Shown here one piece after another: positions 26,717 to 35,552 of a stretch of DNA of 64,000 nucleotides (its first letter is position 1; each line of letters begins with the position of its first letter). The notes under the pieces were generated by a model. That model worked only from the letters and a program-made list of their open reading frames with translations. It was not told the DNA's origin and did not search any database. The position numbers were made by a program, and so were the translations under genes. The DNA is from Prevotella sp. HUN102 (GTDB lineage: Bacteria > Bacteroidota > Bacteroidia > Bacteroidales > Bacteroidaceae), in NCBI RefSeq assembly GCF_000688375.1, contig NZ_JIAF01000001.1, positions 248,001 through 312,000 of the forward strand, given 5' to 3'.

Positions 26717-29104
26717 TTAAAACTCCACTGTTATTTTACCATTGAATTGACGGCCGGTCAGATAGTTTGGAACTGCATATTGCTGACCCGAAATGTCTGT
26801 TATCCAATAATAGGAATTGACATTGTTGATGCCTAAAAGGTTCAGACAGTCCAAGCCTAACCAAACATTACGGAAGATAGACGGCTTTGCGCCATCGTGA
26901 TTGTCGTAAAGTCGGTAGCTCATACCGATATCGGCACGTCTGTACGCTGTGGCACGGAAGGAATTGTTCTCGAGTTCCTTGTGTGGAGCAGCGAAAGGAA
27001 GCCCGTCGGCATAGGCAAGTTTCAGCGACATTCTCCATCGTGTAGTTCCCGGGAAATAGTCCGTGAAGAAAAGGTTTACGGCGAATCGCTGGTCGGTTGG
27101 CAGAGGAATGCTCTTTCCGTTCAGTTTCATTCTTGTATTCATCAGACTGAAGGTAAGCCAAGAATCAGCACCCGGTACAAATTCTCCGAAGAGTTTCAGG
27201 TCGATACCCATTGCGTGGCCGGACGCTTCGTTATCTCCATAATATGTTACCTTAACGTTATCAACGGAATAGGGAACAAGGCGCGACATTGCTTTGTAAT
27301 AGACCTCGGCAGAGAACTTGAAAGGACGATTCATCATCTGAAAACGATAGTTCATTGCCGCCAAAGCGTGGATGGAACGCTGTGATTTTATTTTCTCGTT
27401 GAGGGTTGCGTATGTTATGCCGTTAATCAGAGTGGTATCGCGAAGCTCTTTATAGAAAGGTGCCTGATAGTAAAGTCCGCCTGCGACACGGAACGACAGA
27501 TTACGGTTCCAGCCGGGAGTGATGGTAAGCGACGCTCGCGGCGACACGATGCTCTCACCGTTGAAGCCCCAATGTGCGTAGCGGACACCATAGTTCAGCG
27601 TGAAGAGAGTAGGGATGGAGTCGTTGGTCTGGAAATTCCAAGTGTCCTGAAGATACCCCTCAAATCGTTTCGTATCCAGTTTGTTCTGCGCTCTCAGCGA
27701 GTAAATCATATTCAGGTCTTTACCTGTGTGTGGAACATTGTATCCTGCTGAGTCACGGTATTCGTATTCGGCAGAATTTTCCGTGATTCTCTCTATCTTA
27801 TAGGTAGCTCCGCCTTCGATGTTATGCTTGCCTGCCCTGTGCCTCATCATCAGCTTGAGGCTTTGAACGTTGGCTTTCAGATAATCGCGCGAATGCTGCA
27901 TATAGGTTCCTACGCCGAGATTTTCGGAAGTTTCGGTCTGTGTGAGCCAATACTGTCCCTGAATGTCATAGCGTTGCTGCTCCTTTGTGGAGAATGCAGA
28001 AGCAATGAGCGAAACATCGGTCTTCGGCGAAAGGTGGTTGGTAATGCTGAATGTGCCGAAATATGTGCGGAAAACATCCTTTTCCTTGCCGTCGAAGTAA
28101 ACTTTGAATGCCTTTACATTCTCCATTGTACCGAAATTCGTCTCACGGTCTTCAGGTTCAAAATTATAATGGTTGTCGGAAATGTTACCGATGAAATCAA
28201 TCTGCCATCGCTTGCCGGGCTGCCAAGAGAGATAAGTCTGGTAATCGAGGAACGAGGGATTGTATTCTCCCTTTGTTTCCAACGAACCGAGCAGATATTT
28301 GTTCGACTTATAGCGCAGTCCGTTAGTCCAAGTAAGTTTCTTTGAGGACAGTCCGAAGTATCCACTCGCACCAAGCATCGAGAGTGAAACGGAGCCTTCG
28401 GTGCGTTTGGGGCGTTTGTAGGTAATGTCGAGCGCAGAACTCATCTTGTCTCCGTACTTTGCTTCAAATCCACCGGTTGAGAATCCCACGTTTTCCACCA
28501 TATCGGGATTGATTACAGAAAGTCCTTCCTGTTGTCCGCTGCGCACCAAGAAAGGTCTGTAAACCTCCACATTATTTATATATACGGAGTTTTCATCGAA
28601 AGTACCGCCACGAACATTATATTGCGACGACAGTTCGGAGTGAGTGGAAACGCCTGCCTGTGTCTGAATTATTTCCTCGATGGCATTGCCTGTCGCGGAA
28701 GGAGCGCGCTTGGTATTGTCCAGTTTCAATACCTCGGTAGTGCCGTGCTGCGGCGTTTTTCCCTCAACAACCACTTCCTGAAGCTCGTTGTCGTCGGCAA
28801 GCTGAACCAAAAGCGTCTGCTTGCCCTGTGGTCTTACCAAAATTCTGGTCTTGCTCTTGTAGCCGAGCATCGAGAATCTTACCTTGACGGAATCCTCACT
28901 CTGTAATTGCAGGCTGAACTCGCCCTTGAGGTTGCTCATTGCCAGTTGTCCCTGCGAAACAACCATAATGGATGCCAGCTCAATAGGGTTTCCGTCCTTG
29001 TCGGAAACCTTTCCCTGAAGCGTGAACGACTGTCCCATCGCCACGCAGGAAGTGATGAGAAACAAGCCAAGTATGATTATCTTTGAAATCTTATCGTGTA
29101 ACAT
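26717..29104 (-). CDS. TonB-dependent receptor with carboxypeptidase-regulatory domain
   Basis: An outer-membrane active transporter. From the ATG at 29104 it is 795 residues with a signal peptide (LHDKISKIIILGLFLITSCVAMGQS); an ATG nine codons upstream (29131) is possible but makes a poorer signal. A CarboxypepD_reg-like beta-sandwich follows (FTLQGKVSDKDGNPIELASI, about 20-100), then the plug (about 110-230, with GTFDENSVYINNVEVYRP) and a beta-barrel ending in Phe (FNGKITVEF), as barrel proteins usually do. There is no adjacent SusD-type lipoprotein, so this is not a polysaccharide-use pair; the ligand cannot be told. Confidence 0.92.
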   Translation of the reverse strand: MLHDKISKIIILGLFLITSCVAMGQSFTLQGKVSDKDGNPIELASIMVVSQGQLAMSNLKGEFSLQLQSEDSVKVRFSMLGYKSKTRILVRPQGKQTLLVQLADDNELQEVVVEGKTPQHGTTEVLKLDNTKRAPSATGNAIEEIIQTQAGVSTHSELSSQYNVRGGTFDENSVYINNVEVYRPFLVRSGQQEGLSVINPDMVENVGFSTGGFEAKYGDKMSSALDITYKRPKRTEGSVSLSMLGASGYFGLSSKKLTWTNGLRYKSNKYLLGSLETKGEYNPSFLDYQTYLSWQPGKRWQIDFIGNISDNHYNFEPEDRETNFGTMENVKAFKVYFDGKEKDVFRTYFGTFSITNHLSPKTDVSLIASAFSTKEQQRYDIQGQYWLTQTETSENLGVGTYMQHSRDYLKANVQSLKLMMRHRAGKHNIEGGATYKIERITENSAEYEYRDSAGYNVPHTGKDLNMIYSLRAQNKLDTKRFEGYLQDTWNFQTNDSIPTLFTLNYGVRYAHWGFNGESIVSPRASLTITPGWNRNLSFRVAGGLYYQAPFYKELRDTTLINGITYATLNEKIKSQRSIHALAAMNYRFQMMNRPFKFSAEVYYKAMSRLVPYSVDNVKVTYYGDNEASGHAMGIDLKLFGEFVPGADSWLTFSLMNTRMKLNGKSIPLPTDQRFAVNLFFTDYFPGTTRWRMSLKLAYADGLPFAAPHKELENNSFRATAYRRADIGMSYRLYDNHDGAKPSIFRNVWLGLDCLNLLGINNVNSYYWITDISGQQYAVPNYLTGRQFNGKITVEF

Positions 29105-29149
29105 ATTTTCATTAACGTGGCAAAGCTGCATTTATTGCTCTGATACTGC

Positions 29150-29187
29150 AAAATAAAACCCCACTACACCTTTACGGGCAGTGGGGA
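29150..29187 (-). terminator. Terminator of rpoD
   Basis: Stem CCCCACT / AGTGGGG with a 14-base loop followed on the minus strand by TTTTATTTT. Confidence 0.75.
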
Positions 29188-29212
29188 GTATGCTTTTAAT
29201 TTTCAACAAAAA

Positions 29213-30085
29213 TTAGCCGAGATACTTCATCAGCACTCTGGCGTTTCCACTTTCGCGGATTTTCTCAATGGCCTTTTCGCGAATCTGGCGCACACGCTCG
29301 CGGGTGAGAGCCATCTCTGTTCCAATCTCTTCCAGACCCTTTTCCTGACAGCCGATGCCGAAACACTCGATAACGATCTTGCGCTCGCGTTCCTTCAGTG
29401 TGTTCTGAAGAACAGCCTTTAAGTCGTCCGACATTGACTCGAAGTCTACGCCCTTGTCCGTTCGGGAATCATCGCCTGAAGAAAGCATATCGCTCATTGA
29501 GTTGTCATCATCATCGCTGAATGGCGCATCAATGCTCATGTGGTGATTGTCCGCACTCTGACTCTGACGGATTCGTGCTTCGTCGATACCTGTAAGATCG
29601 GCTAATTCGTGAATTGACGGACGACGGTTGTGCTTCTGAACAAACTCATTCGTTACCTGATTGATCTTAGAGATAGCACCAACCTGATTCAAAGGAAGGC
29701 GGACAATGCGGCTCTGCTCAGCGATTGCCTGAAGAATGCTCTGGCGAATCCACCATACGGCATAAGAGATGAACTTAAATCCACGAGTTTCATCGAATTT
29801 CTCGGCAGCCTTTACGAGTCCAATGTTACCTTCGTCGATAAGGTCGGTAAGAGAAAGCCCCTGATGCTGATATTGCTTTGCAACAGATACCACGAATCGA
29901 AGATTGGCTTTAATGAGTTTCTCCTTAGCTCGTTCTCCTTTTCTTCCACCCTTATGAATTTCTTGAGCAAGCTCAATCTCTTCATCAACGGTAATCATAG
30001 GTTCACGGCCAATTTCTACCAGATACTTGTCGAGAGCCTCACTGGAACGATTGGTAATACTTTTGGAAATCTTAAGTTGTCTCAT
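29213..30085 (-). CDS. rpoD: Primary RNA polymerase sigma factor
   Basis: The major sigma factor that directs core polymerase to housekeeping promoters such as the TAnnTTTG sites in this window. The 290-residue protein is the short Bacteroidota form lacking region 1.1. Region 1.2 is at about 15-50, region 2 at about 60-125 (NLRFVVSVAKQY, DLIDEGNIGLVKAAEKFD, FISYAVWWIRQSI), region 3 follows, and region 4 has the helix-turn-helix ALTRERVRQIREKAIEKIR near the end. An acidic Ser/Asp linker (SDDDDNSMSDMLSSGDDS) separates regions 3.1 and 4. Single gene with a terminator. Confidence 0.97.
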   Translation of the reverse strand: MRQLKISKSITNRSSEALDKYLVEIGREPMITVDEEIELAQEIHKGGRKGERAKEKLIKANLRFVVSVAKQYQHQGLSLTDLIDEGNIGLVKAAEKFDETRGFKFISYAVWWIRQSILQAIAEQSRIVRLPLNQVGAISKINQVTNEFVQKHNRRPSIHELADLTGIDEARIRQSQSADNHHMSIDAPFSDDDDNSMSDMLSSGDDSRTDKGVDFESMSDDLKAVLQNTLKERERKIVIECFGIGCQEKGLEEIGTEMALTRERVRQIREKAIEKIRESGNARVLMKYLG

Positions 30086-30437
30086 GAATAAAATTTATGA
30101 TTTTTGCAGCAGAAATAAATTCTAAAATGCGTAAAATGACTTACAAAGTTACAATAATATTTCCAGAAAATGAATGCTGTTAAGTTTTTTTGTCTAAAAA
30201 ATATGTCAAATTTGTGAGTGGAATGAAATCGATATTAACAGAATAATCGAAGTCTCGGTAATGATAAACTGCGCATATCGTTGACTATTAGTTATTTGTC
30301 TACATCTTGTTTCTCGAATGACAAGTTCATCTCTTTGCTTAGAACTTAGATGCAAAGTTACGAAAAAATCTTGAAATCTGCAAACAATGAGTAGAAATCA
30401 TACAGCCAAACAAACGTGTTGCTTCTATGTGTAGAGT
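30086..30437. other. 350-bp leader region of rpoD
   Basis: No gene. Two minus-strand -7 boxes reading TAACTTTG are present, at 30151-30144 and 30360-30353. The distal one is the better promoter, with GTTTG 20 bp upstream, and would give rpoD a 5' untranslated region of about 265 nt. Confidence 0.5.
30353..30385 (-). promoter_or_regulatory. Distal rpoD promoter
   Basis: GTTTG (385-381) and TAACTTTG (360-353) with a 20-bp spacer on the minus strand. Confidence 0.55.
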
Positions 30438-30455
30438 CAACCAGCAAGTGCAAAA

Positions 30456-31400
30456 TTACAACACATGTTTGAAGAACTCGCACTTTGGTGTGGAAAAGTT
30501 TAGTTTTTCCCTTGGTCTTTCATTCAATTTCTTCTGTATGGCCATAATCCTCTTGTCCGTATAGTTCTCAAAGGAATCCTTTTTAGGGATATATTGCCTG
30601 ATTAACTTGTTTGTATTCTCAATGGCTCCCTTTTGCCATAAACAATATGGATCTGCAAAGTACACAGGCACGCCCAACCATTTCGTGATATCCTTATGTG
30701 CGGCAAACTCAGGTCCGTTGTCAGTGGTAATGGTCTTCAGTCTGTCCTTGTATGGCAGCAGCAGTCTCCTGACTGCTTTTGCCAGAGGCTTCGACTGCTT
30801 CCCAAATGGCAGTTTCCGCATAAGCAACATATTGGTGGATTTCTCCACCAGTGTGAGTATGGCCCTTTGGGCAGGGTCGACGATCAGGTTCATCTCAAAG
30901 TCTCCAAATCTCTTCCCGTCCACTTCCTTGCTTCTCTCATGGATGCTCACCCTGTCCTTGACAGGAAGATGCCCACCCTTGGGGTGATGCCTGTATTTCA
31001 TCTGATGTCTTGTGTGCCCGGCAAGTTTCCCTGTCGGGTCATTGTGGATGATGTTGTAGATGGACTGATGGAACACCCTTATCCCCTCATTCACACGCAG
31101 ATACCCTGATATTTGTCTTGGAGACCATTGGTCATTAACGATATATTCCTTGATTCTCCAGACCAATTCGTCGGAGAGCCTGGAGTTGCTCACCGTTCGC
31201 CTCCTGCGCTCCATGGCCATGTCGTGCGCCTTCGTCCAGATATACTTTCCCGAGGGCGTGCTGTTGCGTTTGATTTCACGTGAGAGTGTTGCCTGACTGA
31301 TGCCGACGATGGCGGCAATTTCTTTTCTTGCGGTTTTCTTTTGAAGTAAGGCGAAAATTTGCGACCTTTGCTCCGAGATTAATTGATGGTACATAAACAA
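30456..31400 (-). CDS. IS30-family transposase
   Basis: A 314-residue DDE transposase of normal length. The N-terminal helix-turn-helix (KEIAAIVGISQATLSREIKRN, about 26-46) binds the ends. In the catalytic core D227 is in TTDNGPEF and E261 in KGAIENTNKLIR, with the usual 33-residue spacing. At the place of the first catalytic Asp (family pattern WEGDLI) this protein has FEMNLI, with N171. If the alignment is right, this copy may be inactive. The rest of the frame is intact. Confidence 0.9.
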   Translation of the reverse strand: MFMYHQLISEQRSQIFALLQKKTARKEIAAIVGISQATLSREIKRNSTPSGKYIWTKAHDMAMERRRRTVSNSRLSDELVWRIKEYIVNDQWSPRQISGYLRVNEGIRVFHQSIYNIIHNDPTGKLAGHTRHQMKYRHHPKGGHLPVKDRVSIHERSKEVDGKRFGDFEMNLIVDPAQRAILTLVEKSTNMLLMRKLPFGKQSKPLAKAVRRLLLPYKDRLKTITTDNGPEFAAHKDITKWLGVPVYFADPYCLWQKGAIENTNKLIRQYIPKKDSFENYTDKRIMAIQKKLNERPREKLNFSTPKCEFFKHVL

Positions 31401-31419
31401 TACAAAGTTAGTTAATCTT

Positions 31420-31446
31420 GGGGAGACTTCGGTCTCCCTTTTTTAA
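31420..31446. terminator. Hairpin at the promoter end of the IS30 element
   Basis: GGGAGAC / GTCTCCC with a TTCG tetraloop followed by six T on the plus strand. Lying just inside the IS end, it could stop transcription from outside from entering or leaving the element. Confidence 0.6.
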
Positions 31447-31471
31447 TTTGTATTGCCGGTTGTTGCTTTTT

Positions 31472-31535
31472 CCTCGCCGAGAGATGCAGACAACCTCTCG
31501 CTACGCTTCGAGAACGTCTGCGTCTCTCGGCGAGG
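31472..31535. repeat. Long hairpin with 13+6-bp arms
   Basis: Arms CCTCGCCGAGAGA-T-GCAGAC and GTCTGC-G-TCTCTCGGCGAGG enclose a smaller CTCTCG / CGAGA dyad. It is followed after 7 bases by a T-run on the plus strand. No gene ends here on the plus strand, so an ordinary terminator role is unclear. Confidence 0.7.
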
Positions 31536-31758
31536 GCTACTCTTTTTTGCACTTCGATTTGGAATCTTCATATGTCTTGCTGATAAATGAAACAATCAGG
31601 TATTGCCTTTTTAAACTTTTAACTCATTAGCATAAGCCAAACTTTCAATCTTTCTCGCATATCCTTTCTCTGGCAGACTGTAATTCTCAAATCAGCAATG
31701 TTTCAATTATTTGCCAATTCGTAAGTGTTTGAAAATCAGAAGCCAAATAGCGACTTTT

Positions 31759-31846
31759 CAATCTTCGCAAAAATGCAATCCATTCTATCGAAGATTGCGC
31801 TGCGTTTTTGCGAAGATTGCATTGCATTCTTCGCACAAATGAAAAT
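31759..31846. repeat. Four-unit 22-bp dyad element, locus C
   Basis: Four 22-bp units in the order TCTTCGCAA, (decayed) TATCGAAGA, TTGCGAAGA, TTCTTCGCA, that is, alternating orientation. The upstream flank GTAAGTGTTTGAAAATCA (31721) is shared with locus B. It lies upstream of the metalloprotease promoter. Confidence 0.85.
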
Positions 31847-31916
31847 TATGTTTTTACAAGTGATTTTTGGGTGTTCGTCAGACTAATGGCGAGATAAGGG
31901 TTTTTAACCAAAAAGC

Positions 31917-31948
31917 TTTTGCAGACTGACGGATTTCTGCTATCTTTG
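31917..31948 (+). promoter_or_regulatory. Promoter of the metalloprotease gene
   Basis: TTTTG at 31917-31921 and TATCTTTG at 31941-31948 with a 19-bp spacer, 25 bp before the ATG. Confidence 0.65.
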
Positions 31949-31973
31949 CATAATATAGACAATTATTAACAAT

Positions 31974-34505
31974 ATGAGAATCAACAAGACATTAGCTGTC
32001 GTTGCGTTGGCAATGACTATCGGAAGCACGGGGAGCTTTGCGCGAAGCTGTTTCTCTTCGTTTGCCGTGAACGATTCCACGGAGCAGGCAAGCAAGGAAA
32101 CGGATGGCAAGGCTGACCGGAAGAAAAACGACAAAGACGATAAGAAGGACAAGAAAGATAAACTTTCGGACTACGAAAAACTTATAAAGAAAGGTGGAAG
32201 TGTGGAAGAAGGACTCTTCACAGTTCGTCATATCGAGGACAAATGGTACGTAGAAGTGCCTGATTCTGTGCTCGGACGCTATATGCTGGCAGTAACGCGT
32301 TTCAGCTCCGTGCCACAGAATTTCGGCAAATTTGCAGGCGAGGAACTTTCCGAAGCTACCATCTACTTTGAACAGCGCGATGCAAAGACGCTGCTGCTGA
32401 AGGCTTTTGTTCAAACGCACGAAGCAAATCCCAACGACCGTATCTCTATCACGCTCGCTGCATCAACGGCTGATCCTATCATTGCAGCCCTGAAAGTGAT
32501 TGGAAGAAACAAGAAGAAAGACAAGCAACTGGTGGACATTAGTCCTTTGTTCGTGAAGGACAACAACATCGTCAGTCTGTCGGCTTCCGATGCCAAGTTT
32601 CTGAAACTGGGAGGATTGCAGGCCGACCGTACTTTCATAGACACCCTGAAGGTATATCCTATCAATCTTGAGGTGGCTTCCACGCGTACTTACGCCTCTC
32701 CAACGCCAAATAGCCCGGCATCCTATACGGGTTCGGTAACCATCGGCTTGAACACGAGCATAGTGTTGCTGCCGAAACATCCTATGCGCAAGCGATTCTG
32801 GGACAACCGTGTGGGCTATTTCACGAATCGCAGAACGGTGTTCAGCGACGATCAGAACAAGACGCAGCACGAGCAGGTAATATCCCGTTTCGAGCTTGTT
32901 CCGAAAGATGTGAAGAAATACAAGAAAGGCGAACTCGTGGAACCGGTTACACCTATTATATTTTATATAGATCCTGCCACGCCAAAACAGTGGGTTCCTT
33001 ACCTGAAAGCAGGTATCGACGACTGGAATGTGGCTTTCGAGGCAGCCGGTTTCAAGAACGCAATACAGGGAAAGGAGTGGCCGGAGGACTCGGATATGAG
33101 TCTGGACGATGCGCATTACAGCGTGGTGCGCTATCTGCCTGCCGAAATTGAGAATGCCTACGGACCACGAATTGTTGATCCACGAAGTGGACAGATCATC
33201 GAGAGCCACGTGTGCTGGTATCACAACGTGATGAATCTGCTCACAAAGTGGTATATGATTCAGTGCGGCCCGCTCGATAAGCGTGCGCAGAAAATGAAGT
33301 TTGATCCGGAACTGATGGGCGAACTCATCCGTTTTGTTTCCAGTCACGAGGTTGGACACGCGCTCGGATTGCGCCACAATATGGGTGCAAGCCACGCCAC
33401 TCCCGTGGAAAAGCTGCGCGACAAAGCGTGGGTGGAAGCCAACGGACACACGGCAAGCATTATGGATTATGCCCGTTTCAACTATGTTGCGCAGCCGGAA
33501 GACGGCATTTCAACGAAGGGTATCTTCCCTCGCATCAATGATTACGATAAATGGGCTATCAAGTGGGGGTATCAGTATCGTCCCGATTTCAAGGATGAAT
33601 TTGAAGAGAAGGAAGGGCTTCTGACCGAAACGACGAACGTGCTTGCGAAGAATCCACGCCTTTGGTTTGGTGGCGAAGGCCGGGGAGAAGACCCTCGTGC
33701 GCAGACGGAAGACCTTGGCGACGACAATGTAAAGGCAAGCGAATACGGATTGAAGAATCTGAAGCGAGTTGTAAACGGTCTTCCTGAATGGACAAAGCAG
33801 ACCAACGACAGAACGGACGATTTGAAGGAAATGTGGAAAGCCGTAAAGGATCAGTTCAATCGTTACAACAACCACGTGTTGAAGAACATCGGTGGTCGCT
33901 ACAACAACAATGTGCCCGGCAAGAAACCTTACGAAGTAGCCCCTGCAAGTAAGCAGAAGGCAGCAGTGGAGTATCTTGGGCGTAATCTTTTCGAGGCACC
34001 GATGTGGCTCTATCCGTCAAACATAATTGATATTACAGGTACTGACGTGGTTTCTGACATTGCTGGTCAGCAGCAGCGGGTTCTTTCCCGGATGATGTCG
34101 GTAGATGTGCTCGGCAATGTCTACAAATATCAGGACGGTTCTGCCGTTGCCTATCAGTTGGAAAGCTATCTCGACGACCTGTATAAGGCAGTTTGGAAAC
34201 CTTTGGCAGCTATGACCGGCAGCAATTTGCAGGCTCGTCGTCTGCTCCAGAGAGCATATATAAATAATGTGAACACTCTTCTTAATCCGGCAGAAACGCC
34301 TGCAAAGGACGCAAAGACACCAACTGCGGCAAGGCAAAGAACATTGAACTCCGACATTCAGCTCTATCTTGAACAGCAATTAGACCGAATTGAACAGTTC
34401 TGCAAGGCTCAATCTGCACAGGGAACAGGCATCAATACACGCCATTTCAAGGATTTGCTTCGCCAGATTAAGTTGGTAAAGGAAAGAAGAACCACAGTGA
34501 AATAA
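31974..34505 (+). CDS. Exported zinc-dependent metalloprotease (DUF5117/DUF4953 type)
   Basis: An 843-residue exported protein with an N-terminal signal peptide (MRINKTLAVVALAMTIGSTGSFA). A very charged linker rich in Lys and Asp (about residues 40-63) comes next, then DUF5118/DUF5117-type beta-rich domains, and a zincin catalytic domain with the extended motif HEVGHALGLRHNMG (about residues 459-472), where three His and one Glu bind zinc and activate water. The C-terminal ~200 residues are helical. Substrate unknown. Single gene with a good promoter. Confidence 0.9.
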   Translation: MRINKTLAVVALAMTIGSTGSFARSCFSSFAVNDSTEQASKETDGKADRKKNDKDDKKDKKDKLSDYEKLIKKGGSVEEGLFTVRHIEDKWYVEVPDSVLGRYMLAVTRFSSVPQNFGKFAGEELSEATIYFEQRDAKTLLLKAFVQTHEANPNDRISITLAASTADPIIAALKVIGRNKKKDKQLVDISPLFVKDNNIVSLSASDAKFLKLGGLQADRTFIDTLKVYPINLEVASTRTYASPTPNSPASYTGSVTIGLNTSIVLLPKHPMRKRFWDNRVGYFTNRRTVFSDDQNKTQHEQVISRFELVPKDVKKYKKGELVEPVTPIIFYIDPATPKQWVPYLKAGIDDWNVAFEAAGFKNAIQGKEWPEDSDMSLDDAHYSVVRYLPAEIENAYGPRIVDPRSGQIIESHVCWYHNVMNLLTKWYMIQCGPLDKRAQKMKFDPELMGELIRFVSSHEVGHALGLRHNMGASHATPVEKLRDKAWVEANGHTASIMDYARFNYVAQPEDGISTKGIFPRINDYDKWAIKWGYQYRPDFKDEFEEKEGLLTETTNVLAKNPRLWFGGEGRGEDPRAQTEDLGDDNVKASEYGLKNLKRVVNGLPEWTKQTNDRTDDLKEMWKAVKDQFNRYNNHVLKNIGGRYNNNVPGKKPYEVAPASKQKAAVEYLGRNLFEAPMWLYPSNIIDITGTDVVSDIAGQQQRVLSRMMSVDVLGNVYKYQDGSAVAYQLESYLDDLYKAVWKPLAAMTGSNLQARRLLQRAYINNVNTLLNPAETPAKDAKTPTAARQRTLNSDIQLYLEQQLDRIEQFCKAQSAQGTGINTRHFKDLLRQIKLVKERRTTVK

Positions 34506-34520
34506 TTTCGCTTATCCCTC

Positions 34521-34546
34521 AAATCCTCTCCTTTTGGAGGGGATTT
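34521..34546 (+). terminator. Hairpin after the metalloprotease gene
   Basis: AAATCCTCTCC / GGAGGGGATTT with a TTTT loop, 15 bp after the stop; no strong T-tract. Confidence 0.5.
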
Positions 34547-34677
34547 GCTGTATTATTGCGTAGTAGTATTAAACCATTTAATGCTTTTCCAATCATAGAA
34601 TCAGCATAGAGTGGATAGTGGACGACTATTTATTAATTTAAATTCCCTTAATTAAAGAGGACTAAAATAGACTTAAA

Positions 34678-35352
34678 ATGAGATATTTAATTTTATTAAT
34701 TACTTTTATGAGCACGTTAGTTACAAATGCACAAGACGTTATCAAATTGCCGGATCCGTTCGTCGGAAGTTCCAAATACGATTTAAGCCTGATGGGAGCA
34801 CTCTCTTCGCGTTCGTCCAATCGTGAATTTGGCGATGAGGAAATCAATAATCAGGACCTTTCCACCTTGCTTTGGTGTGCAACGGGAGTGAATCGTGAAG
34901 ACGTGAATAAGCTAACGGCACCTTCGGCAATCAATGCTCAGGACATTATGGTGTATGTTTGCTCGGTAAAGGGTGCTTATCTTTACGACCCTTTCAAGAA
35001 TGAACTGAAGAAAGTAACCGATGGGGATCTGCGTGTTTCCATCGCCGGCCGACAGAAAGGAATGGAAAAAGCACCCATCAGCCTTGTGCTTGTTTCCAAT
35101 CAGGCTAAGTTTGGTGGTGAAAGCACCAACGGAGCAATGATTTCCGGTGCTATGGATGCAGGTTATGTTTCGCAGAATATCTATCTTGCCTGCGCTGCTA
35201 TGGGGCTGAATACGGTAGCTCGTGCCACGATGGATAAGGAAGCATTGCAGAAAAGTCTGAAACTTACGGAGCAGCAAGTGCTTTTTCTCAATCATCCGAT
35301 AGGACACAAGCCGTTCAAGCTTCAGCAAGCTGATGGCAATGTTGCGAAGTAA
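34678..35352 (+). CDS. Exported nitroreductase-family (SagB-like) protein
   Basis: A 224-residue protein with a signal peptide (MRYLILLITFMSTLVTNAQ) followed by an FMN-dependent nitroreductase fold. Family features: the SSRSSNREFGDEEI block that contacts FMN phosphate, LSTLLWCATGVNR, APSAINAQDI and the helical MDAGYVSQNIYLACAAMGLNTV. Most nitroreductases are cytoplasmic, so the signal peptide is notable, but exported members of this subgroup are common in Bacteroidota. Electron donor and substrate are unknown. Probably a single gene. Confidence 0.88.
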   Translation: MRYLILLITFMSTLVTNAQDVIKLPDPFVGSSKYDLSLMGALSSRSSNREFGDEEINNQDLSTLLWCATGVNREDVNKLTAPSAINAQDIMVYVCSVKGAYLYDPFKNELKKVTDGDLRVSIAGRQKGMEKAPISLVLVSNQAKFGGESTNGAMISGAMDAGYVSQNIYLACAAMGLNTVARATMDKEALQKSLKLTEQQVLFLNHPIGHKPFKLQQADGNVAK

Positions 35353-35511
35353 AGGAGCATAACCTGAGTTAAGAATGAGCCGACAAGTGGATAGAGGAGT
35401 GGGGGAACAAGTAAGTTAGTTCACATTCTTCCCATATCAGCCTTGTCTTCCCTTTATTTCACTTTGCATAGACGGTAATACAACTTGTAACTTATTCATT
35501 AATTACATTGT

Positions 35512-35546
35512 ATCTCTGAGTTTGGAACAATCCATAACTCAGAGAT
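35512..35546. terminator. Hairpin between the nitroreductase and Sel1 genes
   Basis: ATCTCTGAGTT / AACTCAGAGAT with a 13-base loop lies between two converging genes, 7 bp beyond the Sel1 gene stop; a T-rich tail follows on the plus strand only. Confidence 0.6.
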
Positions 35547-35552
35547 GTTATT

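Larger units (their letters stand above)
30438..31462 (-). mobile_element. IS30-family insertion sequence (~1025 bp)
   Basis: A single IS30-type transposase gene lies between imperfect ends CAACCAGCAAGTGCAAAATTA (left) and, on the other strand, CAACCGGCAATACAAATTA (right). The exact outer ends and any short target duplication are uncertain by several bases. It is inserted between rpoD and the metalloprotease gene, in a non-coding region. Confidence 0.8.
31463..31973. other. 510-bp region left of the metalloprotease gene
   Basis: No gene. It holds a long perfect-arm hairpin (31472-31535), the 22-bp-unit element locus C (31759-31846), and the metalloprotease promoter (31917-31948). Confidence 0.6.

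Noticed and set aside
31418..31630. 70-codon open frame right of the IS30 element
   Set aside because: Spans the terminator hairpin and the long 31472-31535 hairpin; no start site and no family resemblance.
32463..33449. 328-codon open frame antisense to the metalloprotease
   Set aside because: Shadow of a strongly supported gene; rich in His and Arg as expected from complementary coding DNA.
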